64,000 nt of DNA from Bacteroides congonensis (GCF_900130125.1 NZ_FQXY01000008.1:760301-824300), one strand, 5' to 3'; numbered from the stretch's first letter, positions 9,077 through 17,132 are shown. Program-made: numbers and translations. The notes: generated by a model from the sequence alone, not told the origin.

Positions 9077-10201
9077 ATGACATTTAAAGATTTAAAAATA
9101 ACCGAACCGATTTTAAAGGCAATTGAAGAAAAAGGATATACTGTGCCGACTCCTATTCAGGAAAAAGCAATTCCTGCCGCATTAGTGAAAAGAGATATAC
9201 TGGGTTGTGCGCAAACGGGAACAGGGAAAACTGCTTCGTTTGCAATTCCTATCATCCAGCATTTACAGGAAAATAAAGAGACTGGCAAACGTCAGGGTAT
9301 CAGAGCGTTGATATTAACGCCTACCCGTGAACTTGCTTTGCAAATCAGTGAATGCATTGAGGATTATTCAAAATATACCCGTGTCCGTCACGGCGTTATC
9401 TTCGGCGGTGTGAATCAGCGTCCGCAGGTTGATATGTTGCACAAAGGAACTGATATTCTGGTGGCGACTCCGGGACGTTTGCTTGATTTGATGAATCAGG
9501 GATATATCCATCTGGATAAGATACAATATTTTGTGCTTGATGAAGCAGACCGTATGCTCGATATGGGATTTATCCATGATATTAAGCGGATATTGCCAAA
9601 ACTTCCGAAAGAAAAGCAGACTTTGTTTTTCTCAGCGACAATGCCGGATAGTATTATTGCATTAACTAAATCTCTGTTGAAGAATCCGGTTAAGATTTAT
9701 ATAACACCGAAATCATCTACCGTGGATTCAATCAAACAAGTGATATATTTTGTGGAGAAAAAAGAGAAGAGTCAACTGTTGATTTCGATTCTGCAAAAAG
9801 CGGATAATCAGTCCGTGTTAATCTTTTCGCGTACGAAGCACAATGCTGATAAGATTGTCAGGATATTGGGTAAAGCGGGGATTGGAAGTCAGGCTATCCA
9901 TGGAAACAAGAGTCAGGCAGCAAGACAGTCTGCATTGGGGAATTTCAAATCGGGAAAAACAAGGGTGATGGTAGCTACCGATATTGCTTCTAGGGGAATC
10001 GATATTAATGAGTTGCCGTTAGTTATCAACTATGATCTTCCTGACGTTCCCGAAACTTATGTACACCGTATCGGGCGTACCGGAAGGGCGGGAAATGAAG
10101 GAACAGCGCTTACGTTCTGCTCGCAGGAAGAACGAAAACTCGTCAATGATATTCAGAAATTGACTGGTAAGAAACTAAATAAGGCTGATTTTACTATTTA
10201 A
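9077..10201 (+). CDS. DEAD-box ATP-dependent RNA helicase (RhlE type)
   Basis: 374 residues holding the two RecA-like domains with almost no C-terminal extension. Motifs in order: Q motif (PTPIQEKAIPA), Walker A AQTGTGKTAS, PTRELA, TPGRLLDL, DEAD as VLDEADRML, SAT as FFSATMP, and in domain 2 HGNKSQAARQ, VATDIASRGIDI and YVHRIGRTGRAG. It unwinds structured RNA in ribosome assembly or mRNA decay. The RRM gene before it and the cold-shock gene 54 bases after it suggest a shared cold or stress function. Confidence 0.95.
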   Translation: MTFKDLKITEPILKAIEEKGYTVPTPIQEKAIPAALVKRDILGCAQTGTGKTASFAIPIIQHLQENKETGKRQGIRALILTPTRELALQISECIEDYSKYTRVRHGVIFGGVNQRPQVDMLHKGTDILVATPGRLLDLMNQGYIHLDKIQYFVLDEADRMLDMGFIHDIKRILPKLPKEKQTLFFSATMPDSIIALTKSLLKNPVKIYITPKSSTVDSIKQVIYFVEKKEKSQLLISILQKADNQSVLIFSRTKHNADKIVRILGKAGIGSQAIHGNKSQAARQSALGNFKSGKTRVMVATDIASRGIDINELPLVINYDLPDVPETYVHRIGRTGRAGNEGTALTFCSQEERKLVNDIQKLTGKKLNKADFTI

Positions 10202-10255
10202 AATCAGCAATTTACAATCTCTTTAAACTATAATATTAAACTAAATATAAATTCT

Positions 10256-10738
10256 ATGGCAAAATCCATGACAGTTGGTAAACGTGAAAATGAGAAGAAA
10301 AGACTTGCTAAGCGAGAAGAAAAACTAAAGAAGAAAGAAAGCAGGAAATTATCAGGGGCTAGTAGCTTCGATGATATGATTGCTTATGTCGATGAGAACG
10401 GGATGATTACCTCAACTCCGCCCGCTGATGATGTTAAAAAGGAAGAGATTAATCCTGATGAAATAATCATAGCGACTCCGAAGAAAGAGGAAGAAGAACC
10501 GGTCATCTTGAGAGGTCGTGTTGAATTCTTTAATGAGGCAAGAGGATTTGGCTTTATTAAAGACCTTTCCGGAGTTGAAAAGTATTTTTTTCATGTGAAC
10601 AATGTTGTTGGTAATATTGCGGAAAATAATATCGTTACATTTGACCTTGAGCGCGGAGTAAAAGGGATGAATGCAGTCAATATATGTTTGGAAAACAAAT
10701 CTAAATCGGAAAATTTGGCTTTGGCTAAACCTGAATAA
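10256..10738 (+). CDS. cold-shock domain protein with charged N-terminal extension
   Basis: 160 residues. The first ~80 are highly charged, beginning with a Lys/Arg/Glu-rich stretch (KRENEKKRLAKREEKLKKKE). A cold-shock domain follows (about 82-150) with RNP1-like ARGFGFIKD and RNP2-like KYFFHVNNV, the aromatic residues that stack on single-stranded nucleic acid. Larger than classical CspA (about 70 residues). Follows the DEAD-box helicase by 54 bases, so probably co-transcribed as an RNA chaperone. Confidence 0.92.
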   Translation: MAKSMTVGKRENEKKRLAKREEKLKKKESRKLSGASSFDDMIAYVDENGMITSTPPADDVKKEEINPDEIIIATPKKEEEEPVILRGRVEFFNEARGFGFIKDLSGVEKYFFHVNNVVGNIAENNIVTFDLERGVKGMNAVNICLENKSKSENLALAKPE

Positions 10739-10781
10739 GGAGATTTGTATTCTGCTTGTGTATAAAACTAAAAAAAGAGAT

Positions 10782-10988
10782 ATGAAAAAAGGTAATATTA
10801 TGCGTGATGTTGTTTCATCCAGCCAGTTTACTGAAAATGTAATTAAGGAGTATAAAAAGGGTGTGGGGGATGTAGTGCTTGTAGCAATTACTCCCCGGAC
10901 TACTATTGAACTTCCTGCACATTTGACTCAAGCAGAAATAGATGCTCGTGTAGAGATTTATAAAAAACTACATAGTTCTAAAGTTTAG
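10782..10988 (+). CDS. small conserved-looking protein, function unknown
   Basis: 68 residues from MKKGNIMRDVVSSSQFTEN. The frame opens further upstream inside the cold-shock gene, but the ATG at 10782, after AAAAAGAGAT, is a more plausible start. It has a short hydrophobic strand (VGDVVLVAI) and an acidic/basic C-terminal helix. It follows the cold-shock gene closely and ends before a strong terminator palindrome, so it is probably the last gene of the RNA-chaperone cluster. I do not recognise the family. Confidence 0.6.
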   Translation: MKKGNIMRDVVSSSQFTENVIKEYKKGVGDVVLVAITPRTTIELPAHLTQAEIDARVEIYKKLHSSKV

Positions 10989-11007
10989 TGTGCTTTGTAG
11001 ATGCAAA

Positions 11008-11069
11008 AAGATTCAGTAAAAAAATCCCTTGAACTTTTAAAAGTTCAAGGGATTTTTTTACTGAATCTT
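11008..11069. terminator. perfect 62-bp palindrome, bidirectional terminator
   Basis: Two perfectly complementary 31-base arms around AACTTTTAAAAGTT, with A7/T7 tracts that would serve as terminator tails on both strands. It ends one base before the island's left repeat, so it was probably the terminator of the original tRNA-Phe gene as well as of the + strand cold-shock cluster. Confidence 0.75.
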
Positions 11070-11070
11070 G

Positions 11071-11091
11071 AAGTGGTGCCACCAGGAATCG
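11071..11091. repeat. left attachment site, 21-bp tRNA-Phe 3'-end copy
   Basis: AAGTGGTGCCACCAGGAATC followed by G, identical to 24407-24427. After it the sequence diverges from the tRNA, so this copy is a scar of site-specific integration. Confidence 0.88.
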
Positions 11092-11227
11092 TGATTTATT
11101 CCCAAGTGGTTGAATGTCATTCTTTTCTAAAAGCTACTCAATTGTAATCTCCTCCGATTGCTCCACCAATGACTTGCTGCGTTCTGCGCAAGGTTGCGTG
11201 AAGGTTTCCAAAGGCAAAGATATACAA
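11092..11227. other. island left end without a clear gene
   Basis: Only short frames. On the minus strand a 25-codon stretch ending SKSLVEQSEEITIE then stop (about 11130-11215) may be a gene remnant. A promoter-like TATCTTTGC on the minus strand at 11214-11222 points out across the left att site. Confidence 0.3.
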
Positions 11228-12234
11228 TTAGTTTGAACTTTTACCATTGTTATCTTTCAATTTCTTGATTTCCTTATCAAAATCGCTTTCAAGCAGTTCC
11301 ATTTCACGCTTGCGGTAGATGGCGAACTCTTTTTCAGCCTTCTCAATCGCTTGTTTATGCGAAATGTTTCCCTTACCAATCAAAACCTTTCGCTTGTGTG
11401 CTATAATTTGATTGTCCAGTGCCTCTATCCAATCTTTCATTCTCATAGGATTCATTTCCAATGCTTGGAACTCGGCAAAGTCCAAGAAACCGGAAACAAG
11501 CAGATTCAGGCGTTGGAGTTCAATCTCAGACAAATAGTTCTTGGCAATCTTTACATCATCCTTAGTTACATAGCTGCCTTTGAAATTAGTCATACCTACA
11601 AACAGTTTCTCATTGTCCACACGATTGTATATCACTTCTGCCACAGTATTTTCATGAACGGCATAATGCAACTTGTTTTGTACGGTGGCGAAGAACATCT
11701 TTGCCATACTGTCGCGTGGATCATAGTCTGTGGCTGTAGCATATATATCTGTTACCTGCTGATAAAAATTGCGTTCACTGCTACGAATATCCCTGATGCG
11801 TTGTAACAACTCACGGAAATAGCGGTTGCCGCCCTGTTTCAACCGTTCATCATCCATGGTAAATCCTTTTTGAATATACTCATGAAGCCGCTGGGTTGCC
11901 CATCATCGGAAGCGGGTTGCAACCTGAGACTGCACATGATAACCCAAAGCGATAACCATATCAAGGTTGTAGTGCTCCACTTCTCGTTCAACTTTACGAG
12001 AACCTTCTGTTTGAACTGTTCGGAATTTCCGAACAGTTGCCTCCTTTACTAACTCGCCATCCTCAAATATATGCTTAATATGTTCACTTACATTTGATTT
12101 ACCCGTTTGATATATATACACCAACGATTTTGTGTCAGCCACAAATCTTCATCGGCAAAACGCACCGACACACGAGTAATTTCGTTGTCGTCTTGATAAA
12201 GTATTATTTGGTTTTCTTTGCTCATTAGTTGCAT
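11228..12234 (-). pseudogene. RhuM-family protein, broken by frameshift and stop
   Basis: RhuM (virulence_RhuM, PF13310-type) proteins are DNA-binding accessory proteins often found by restriction systems. The reading starts at 12234 or 12225 (MSKENQIILYQDDNE...), loses frame at about 12125-12126 where one base is missing (WLTQN then IYQTGKSNVSEHIKH in another frame), and meets TGA at 11903-11905 in VATRFR*WATQRLHEYIQ. The rest is open (MDDERLKQGGNRYF to 11228). Two independent lesions argue for true decay rather than one read error. Last gene of the defence-like operon. Confidence 0.85.
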
Positions 12235-12237
12235 TTT

Positions 12238-12372
12238 TTAGTGTTTTATTGTCAAAATCACATACTTTGTAATAATTTTTTTCTCTCCGCTTATTCTTTC
12301 AAGTTCATATTGAAAACGTTCCCATTCATTCAAATCCTTATGCCAACTTGCAAATTCATCTAGATCATCCAT
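12238..12372 (-). CDS. small 44-residue protein in operon
   Basis: Starts MDDLDEFASWHKDLNEWERF and ends three bases before the RhuM start; its ATG is five bases after the stop of the AlbA_2 gene. It is rich in Trp, Glu and Lys, and predicted to be helical. The tight spacing on both sides suggests translation within the operon. Family not recognised; it could be a remnant. Confidence 0.4.
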   Translation of the reverse strand: MDDLDEFASWHKDLNEWERFQYELERISGEKKIITKYVILTIKH

Positions 12373-12377
12373 GTACT

Positions 12378-13745
12378 TTACTCTATTGTTTTCCAATAAC
12401 CTTGTTTCCTACCTCCTATACGCTCTAATAATCCAAGTTCCTGAAGGCGTGAAAGGTTATACTTAACACCATCTTCAGTGATGTTGGGAAGGCTTTCACT
12501 TATCTCTTTTCGGGTCGCTTCGGGATGCTCTTTTAAAAAAGACAGCATAGCCTGCTGTTGCTCTGTCAGTTTTTGGGTAGTCTTTTGGGTAGTCTTTTGG
12601 GTAGTCTTTTGGGTAGTCTTTTGGGTAGTCGCTCTTTCTGGATACTCAAACTTGAATATCGTCCAAATGCCCGAAGCATCGTAACGGAATTCTGGTGTGG
12701 AAAATCCGTCATTCTTACAGGCTATAATGATACGTTCAATGCCACGTCCCCATGCTTCAATTTCTCCAGAACGAAAGAATGTATTGGCAATGTCAGGGTT
12801 ATAGGGAAAACTACGATGAGAAGATAGCAGTGTTTCCACTGTCCAACCGTCTGGCAATACACCACCATTTACAATTTCCAGTTTATTTTCATACACGCGA
12901 ATTTGTATGGGAGAAGGTTCTGCATAATCCTTGTTAATGCAGGCATTTAACAACGCCTCGCGAAGAGCTTCCCTTGGTATAGGCAATGTTTCTATTCGAT
13001 GAATACCCTCGTAAGTTACGACGGCTTTCATATATTTGGTGCATAGTAAATCCATTAGTTTTACAATTTGCTGAAACAGGTTGCCATGTACTTCATCTTG
13101 ATACACCAAATCCATTCCCTCACGGAAGAAGCCCACCTTTACAAAACTTCCGGTCACGTATCGTTCCGGGTCTGGATGGAACAATAAAGCAGCTGCACGT
13201 TTTAGGTAATCACCTTCATAAAGTCGAAGTTTTTCTAACAGGCCATGGTTGTCATCCATTAAATCAGCATCTTCCATGCGTTCGCTTCGTTTAGCATATT
13301 TGCGAAATAAATCAAAAGTCGCATTGTCCAAATCCTCTGTTTTCAGATAAGGCACTGGTACACCGTCCCAAGTTTTTCCCTGTTTGCGAAGCATAAAACG
13401 GTCGAGTGCCGCACCTTTCAACTCTTGGTTGGTGGCTCCGCTCCGCTGGTAATACTTGCCGCGAAAACTGATTGGATAAGGATATGCTTCAGTTACTATT
13501 TCCAGATATTGCTTTTTATTATCCTCTTTTTGATTAACATCTACCAGTATACCGAGCATATCACGTACCTTATTGGGAATATCTTCCATCAACTTCTTGG
13601 CTTCTTGCACACCGCAGATTTCGCCATTGTCCTTAATGCCGACAAACAGTGTTCCACCTTGTGCATTAGCAAAACCACATATCCATTTCAGATATTCGTC
13701 GCGCCAAGATTCTTTGAATTCTATGTTTTGTGATTCGGTTAGCAT
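12378..13745 (-). CDS. AlbA_2 (Schlafen-like) / GHKL-ATPase domain protein
   Basis: 455 residues. N-terminal AlbA_2 divergent nucleic-acid-binding domain (IEFKESWRDEYLKWICGFAN, AQGGTLFVGIKDNGEI), a central GHKL-type ATPase-like region (REALREALLNACINKDY as the N box, about 260-290), a low-complexity linker of five TTQK repeats, and a C-terminal winged helix (KEHPEATRKEISESLPNITE). Such proteins are called COG2865 regulators and are frequent in defence islands. It follows the TIR gene by 107 bases on the same strand. Role in regulation or as a defence effector is not decided by sequence. Confidence 0.85.
   Translation of the reverse strand: MLTESQNIEFKESWRDEYLKWICGFANAQGGTLFVGIKDNGEICGVQEAKKLMEDIPNKVRDMLGILVDVNQKEDNKKQYLEIVTEAYPYPISFRGKYYQRSGATNQELKGAALDRFMLRKQGKTWDGVPVPYLKTEDLDNATFDLFRKYAKRSERMEDADLMDDNHGLLEKLRLYEGDYLKRAAALLFHPDPERYVTGSFVKVGFFREGMDLVYQDEVHGNLFQQIVKLMDLLCTKYMKAVVTYEGIHRIETLPIPREALREALLNACINKDYAEPSPIQIRVYENKLEIVNGGVLPDGWTVETLLSSHRSFPYNPDIANTFFRSGEIEAWGRGIERIIIACKNDGFSTPEFRYDASGIWTIFKFEYPERATTQKTTQKTTQKTTQKTTQKLTEQQQAMLSFLKEHPEATRKEISESLPNITEDGVKYNLSRLQELGLLERIGGRKQGYWKTIE
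12571..12630. repeat. five tandem copies of a 12-bp unit
   Basis: TTTTGGGTAGTC repeated five times without change, encoding (TTQK)5 on the minus strand between the ATPase-like and winged-helix regions. The unit is a multiple of three, so copy changes would alter linker length but not frame. Confidence 0.93.
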
Positions 13746-13852
13746 ATGGTTGATTATAAATTAAAAGTTTTTATATATTTATTGAATCAATCTTTGATAT
13801 TAGAAAAGTATATATTATATATGTTTGAAATAGACACACATTGAGTTTGAGA

Positions 13853-14632
13853 TTAAACAGCTTTAATTTCTTGAAGGAATTTTTCTCGTAATCTACTCCA
13901 ACTTCTAATAGATGTATTTTGCAGAGAATAGTGTTGTTGTAATTGTTCGTGCAATTCGTCTAGAGCAATGGAGTTATCTATTCTTTCTGCTATTCTTGTA
14001 TTACATAACCATCCAATACTATCAAAATCCATTTTCGGCAATAGATATAGCTTAACATTATTATCATATGCCCAAACTGCTCCCATTTCATTCAAACAGA
14101 TTTCACTTGTTTTGTAGTTATTTGATATGAGCAAGAAAGAATAATCTGCATTCTTTATGTTTTGATGAATGTGTTTCCTAATATCTTCTCCATTTTTAAT
14201 ACCCATATCTTCAATAGAAGTACAAAAGATTTGCTCAGGCTTTATACCAACTCCTAATTGTAAAATATCATCAACAAAAAGTTTAATGATTGCTTCATCT
14301 TTTGAGGAATGGCTGATGAATATTTTCTTGTGTTTATTATTTGCCAAATCACATCTTGATTGAATTATATTTATTATCGCTATAATACCTCCGAAATCAT
14401 AAGGATTAATCTGAGATACTCCGACTAATGCAGGTAAATATGCTTGTATATATCGCTCTTCGATAGGTAAATCAGATTTAATGTTTATCGATAGTTTATT
14501 AAGTGCATTGTACAAACTCGTCAACTCCTTACATTTAGGACAAAAATTGCATTCCTTATTATTTATAGAATTGCGAATATGCTCTATAATACTTTGACAT
14601 TCTTCAATAGATTGTTTTATTTGGTTATTCAT
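13853..14632 (-). CDS. TIR-domain protein
   Basis: 259 residues. The N-terminal ~100 residues have a CxxCxxC cluster (C28, C31, C34 in ECNFCPKCKE), possibly a metal site. A Toll/interleukin-1 receptor domain follows (about 102-235): KKIFISHSSKDEAIIKLFVD, IFCTSIEDMGIKNGEDIRKH, and YSFLLISNNYKTSEICLNEM. Glu182 in LNEMGA is at the position of the catalytic glutamate of NAD-cleaving TIR domains. Bacterial TIR proteins commonly serve as NADase or signal-making effectors in anti-phage systems. It begins 2 bases after the DUF262-HNH gene, so the two are almost certainly co-translated. Confidence 0.9.
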   Translation of the reverse strand: MNNQIKQSIEECQSIIEHIRNSINNKECNFCPKCKELTSLYNALNKLSINIKSDLPIEERYIQAYLPALVGVSQINPYDFGGIIAIINIIQSRCDLANNKHKKIFISHSSKDEAIIKLFVDDILQLGVGIKPEQIFCTSIEDMGIKNGEDIRKHIHQNIKNADYSFLLISNNYKTSEICLNEMGAVWAYDNNVKLYLLPKMDFDSIGWLCNTRIAERIDNSIALDELHEQLQQHYSLQNTSIRSWSRLREKFLQEIKAV

Positions 14633-14634
14633 AT

Positions 14635-15747
14635 TTATTTTCCTCCTTTAATCCTATTACAATTTCTACAAAGCATTTGACAATTCTCTGCCACAGTCGT
14701 ACCACCATCTTTCCAAGGGGTGATGTGGTCTGCTTCCATTTCTTCCAACTCGAAATGTTTGCCACAATGTACGCAGATTCCTTTCTGCCGTTCGTATGCT
14801 TCACGTTTTTGCTTTTTGTCGAATGTTCTGAAACTGAGATCACGTAGATCTTCACTTAATACATAGCGATAGATACCTGATTTCTTCATAATCTCATCGT
14901 CCTCCATCAAGTCGTGGATTTGCTTTTCAAGTACATCTGTATCGTAAACGCCCTCACCAAACTCGTCAAACATCGCACCCCAATCCAAACCTTTCATTTC
15001 ACGACGATATTTAGGGAATGTGGAACGTATCCATGTGATGATTGACACAAAGTAAGCCCATAATTTGTTGGCATTTGGGTCAAACTGATGTTGTGCCATA
15101 TAATCATCAACCTTTGCGATGCCATCATGACGGGCTGCCCATTTGAGGATAGTTGAAAGATACGCTTGTTCAATGGCACTACCGTTTAGAAAGTCTGCAC
15201 CGAGTTTATAAGCTGGGCAACCATTCTTTGAAAAGTGACGACGGGCATCTGTCACAAACGGGCCTGTATAGACAGCATTGAGAAGCTCTTGGTCGAGCAG
15301 TTTTTCTCCTGCGATATTGATTACTCTGAACCAATCTAATTTATCTTTATCCGTCCCTTCACAGAAATATATTGTCAATTCGTAATTTAGGAACTTATTT
15401 TTTTCCTCGTTTGTCAATGTTGAGAAATAGAGTGTGCCACGGTCTTTGTCCTCAATGTTAAAGCCGTGGGTATAGAACTCACAGATAGATAACGTGCGTT
15501 GTTGGCCGTCAATCATCTCGTATGCCGTCTTCTGCTTGAAAAAAAAAAACATGATATTGAGCGGATATCCGCTTAAGATGGTATTAATAACAGCCTGCTG
15601 TTGCTTAATATCGTATCGGAACTCACGTTGATAGGGTGGACGGATGTCTAACTTACCGCCATAACCTTTAACGCCTGTCTCGGCGTCATTGCTATAACCT
15701 TCAATAAGGTCGGCTATCTTTATGAATTTAGGGGCTATATTCATCAT
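14635..15747 (-). CDS. DUF262-HNH nuclease (GmrSD-like)
   Basis: 370 residues. The N-terminal DUF262 domain has PPYQREFRYDIKQQQAVIN (about 37-55) and the DGQQR motif (80-84), which in GmrSD/BrxU-type enzymes binds nucleotides and drives DNA cleavage. The C-terminal 47 residues are an HNH nuclease (CVHCGKHFELE, ADHITPWKDGG, LCRNCNRIKGG), with two CxxC zinc pairs. It lies between an EcoRI-type methyltransferase (5-base gap) and a TIR gene (2-base gap). Residues 67-78 (FFFFKQKTAYEM) come from a sequencing-adapter match and are not trustworthy; the flanks look native. May be the nuclease partner of the methylase. Confidence 0.88.
   Translation of the reverse strand: MMNIAPKFIKIADLIEGYSNDAETGVKGYGGKLDIRPPYQREFRYDIKQQQAVINTILSGYPLNIMFFFFKQKTAYEMIDGQQRTLSICEFYTHGFNIEDKDRGTLYFSTLTNEEKNKFLNYELTIYFCEGTDKDKLDWFRVINIAGEKLLDQELLNAVYTGPFVTDARRHFSKNGCPAYKLGADFLNGSAIEQAYLSTILKWAARHDGIAKVDDYMAQHQFDPNANKLWAYFVSIITWIRSTFPKYRREMKGLDWGAMFDEFGEGVYDTDVLEKQIHDLMEDDEIMKKSGIYRYVLSEDLRDLSFRTFDKKQKREAYERQKGICVHCGKHFELEEMEADHITPWKDGGTTVAENCQMLCRNCNRIKGGK
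15515..15549. other. Illumina P7 adapter sequence plus poly-A inside a gene
   Basis: Bases 15515-15538 are identical to the reverse complement of the 24-base Illumina P7 flow-cell oligonucleotide (ATCTCGTATGCCGTC...CTTG), followed by eleven A at 15539-15549, as seen when reads run off the end of a library insert. The translated segment FFFFKQKTAYE does not fit the surrounding DUF262 domain. Confidence 0.9.
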
Positions 15748-15752
15748 GGTTA

Positions 15753-16802
15753 TTACTTTTTAATTTTGCGAATGATAATACGAGCATAAGGTAAGATTAC
15801 AATTCCATCTTTTAATATGTATGGTGAATTCATGTTAGCTGTAACATGAGCTTTATTTCCTTGTTGCCTCAATTTGTCAATTGTATCTTGTCCCATTATT
15901 TTAAATCCCACAGATCTTATCCAGTCTGTATCGCATGTATTACCGATTATCTCGAATTGATCGGGGTTGTATTTATCCATGAAAGTAATAGGTACTCCCA
16001 TCTTTCCATCATAATCACATGGAATTTCTGCAGTTTTGGAAATATCTATAGCATCATAATTCTCATATTTAGGGTATTCCTCGGGAGAATACTTTTTATA
16101 AAGAATGATATTCTCATGTCTTTTAGGCGTTTCTAAATTTGTGAACCATGTTACTCCAGAAACACGTATCATGCCTTCACGGTGGTCGCCAGCGGTAGCT
16201 CTATCCTCATAATGAGAAATGAAATGACCAGCTCCCCCTTTAAAGCCATAGCCAAGCCAAAGTTTATTTTGCTGGATGAGAGGGAATATCTCTTTATACT
16301 TGATGGCATTCTGGTGTCCAATAATCAAAAACTTTTTATCATATTCAATGAGTTGTGCTACATATTCTCTGAATAAAGAGAAAGGAGGATTAGTAACAAC
16401 AATATCCGCTTCTTTTAGAAGTTCAATACACTCTTTGCTTCTAAAATCGCCATCCCCCTTTAATGGCATCACACCTATTTCATCTGCATTGGGAATATGG
16501 TCTCCGTTCTTGTCTCCTTCATAAACCAAATATACAGCCTGTTCACTTTTATTTTGACTGAACAAGTCCATGTCTTGATTCTTGTAACAAGTGGTAATCA
16601 ACTTTTTCAATCCAAGGAACTCAAAGTTGTAGGCAAAGTAGGTGAAGAAATTGCTGACACGTGGGTCATCGCAATTGCACAATACAGTTTTGCCACGAAA
16701 ATGCTCACGATAATGTTTCAGCTCATTATTTATATCTTCAAGCTGCGTATAGAACTCGTCTTTCTTAGCTTCTTTAGCCTTATTCAGATTCTTATTCGCC
16801 AT
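15753..16802 (-). CDS. EcoRI-type adenine-specific DNA methyltransferase
   Basis: 349 residues similar along its length to M.EcoRI, an N6-adenine methyltransferase. Shared features: AKKDEFYTQ and ELKHYREHF at the N-terminus, LCNCDDPRVSNFF (SAM-binding neighbourhood), catalytic motif IV NPPF (138-141) within VVTNPPFSLFREY, and MGVPITFMDKYNPDQFE near the C-terminus. No EcoRI-like endonuclease is nearby; the next gene is a DUF262-HNH nuclease. Overlaps the XRE gene by 11 bases. Recognition site may be GAATTC or related, but this is inference. Confidence 0.92.
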   Translation of the reverse strand: MANKNLNKAKEAKKDEFYTQLEDINNELKHYREHFRGKTVLCNCDDPRVSNFFTYFAYNFEFLGLKKLITTCYKNQDMDLFSQNKSEQAVYLVYEGDKNGDHIPNADEIGVMPLKGDGDFRSKECIELLKEADIVVTNPPFSLFREYVAQLIEYDKKFLIIGHQNAIKYKEIFPLIQQNKLWLGYGFKGGAGHFISHYEDRATAGDHREGMIRVSGVTWFTNLETPKRHENIILYKKYSPEEYPKYENYDAIDISKTAEIPCDYDGKMGVPITFMDKYNPDQFEIIGNTCDTDWIRSVGFKIMGQDTIDKLRQQGNKAHVTANMNSPYILKDGIVILPYARIIIRKIKK

Positions 16803-17019
16803 ATCGTTCTTCGTTGTTATTTGGATTAATCAGTTTTCGTACATCTACATCCAGTATTTTCGCAATCTTGACAAGCATTTCTAATGATGGTTGTGAAGTA
16901 TTGGAACACCAACGAGAAATAGTAGCTTCATTCTTTTGGAGTTGTTCTGCTAACCATTTCCCTGTTCTATTTTGTTCAACCAATACTACTTTTATTCTAT
17001 TTATTCTTTCTGTTTCCAC
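16792..17019 (-). CDS. XRE-family helix-turn-helix regulator
   Basis: 75 residues, starting at a GTG. A cro/C1-type helix-turn-helix occupies about 17-65 (GKWLAEQLQKNEATISRWCS, PSLEMLVKIAKILDVDVRKL). Its end overlaps the methyltransferase start, as for controller (C) proteins that regulate restriction-modification genes. A well-formed promoter lies at 17062-17070. Confidence 0.88.
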   Translation of the reverse strand: METERINRIKVVLVEQNRTGKWLAEQLQKNEATISRWCSNTSQPSLEMLVKIAKILDVDVRKLINPNNNEERYGE

Positions 17020-17061
17020 ACTTATTTTATTTTAAAGAATAGCAATAAATTGACTATATCT

Positions 17062-17070
17062 GCAAATGTA
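17062..17070 (-). promoter_or_regulatory. promoter of the defence-like operon
   Basis: Minus-strand TACATTTGC matches TAnnTTTGY; a TTTG at the -33 position precedes it by 18 bases. It reads into the XRE gene with a leader of about 40 nt and is the only clear promoter before the methylase/DUF262/TIR genes. Confidence 0.65.
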
Positions 17071-17132
17071 GTGATAATTTCGGAAAAACAAATATGAATT
17101 TGAGATAAATATTAATTATGCTTGTTGGGTAA

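Noticed and set aside
11351..11806. + strand ORF of 151 codons opposite RhuM
   Set aside because: Shadow of the RhuM frame; hydrophobic and Cys-rich with no domain.
12571..12630. Short tandem repeats as a CRISPR array
   Set aside because: Twelve-base units with no spacers, inside a coding frame; no cas genes.
12558..12827. Repeat-rich + strand ORFs (GSLLGSLLGS, FWVVFWVV)
   Set aside because: Translations of the 12-bp tandem repeat on the wrong strand of the AlbA_2 gene.
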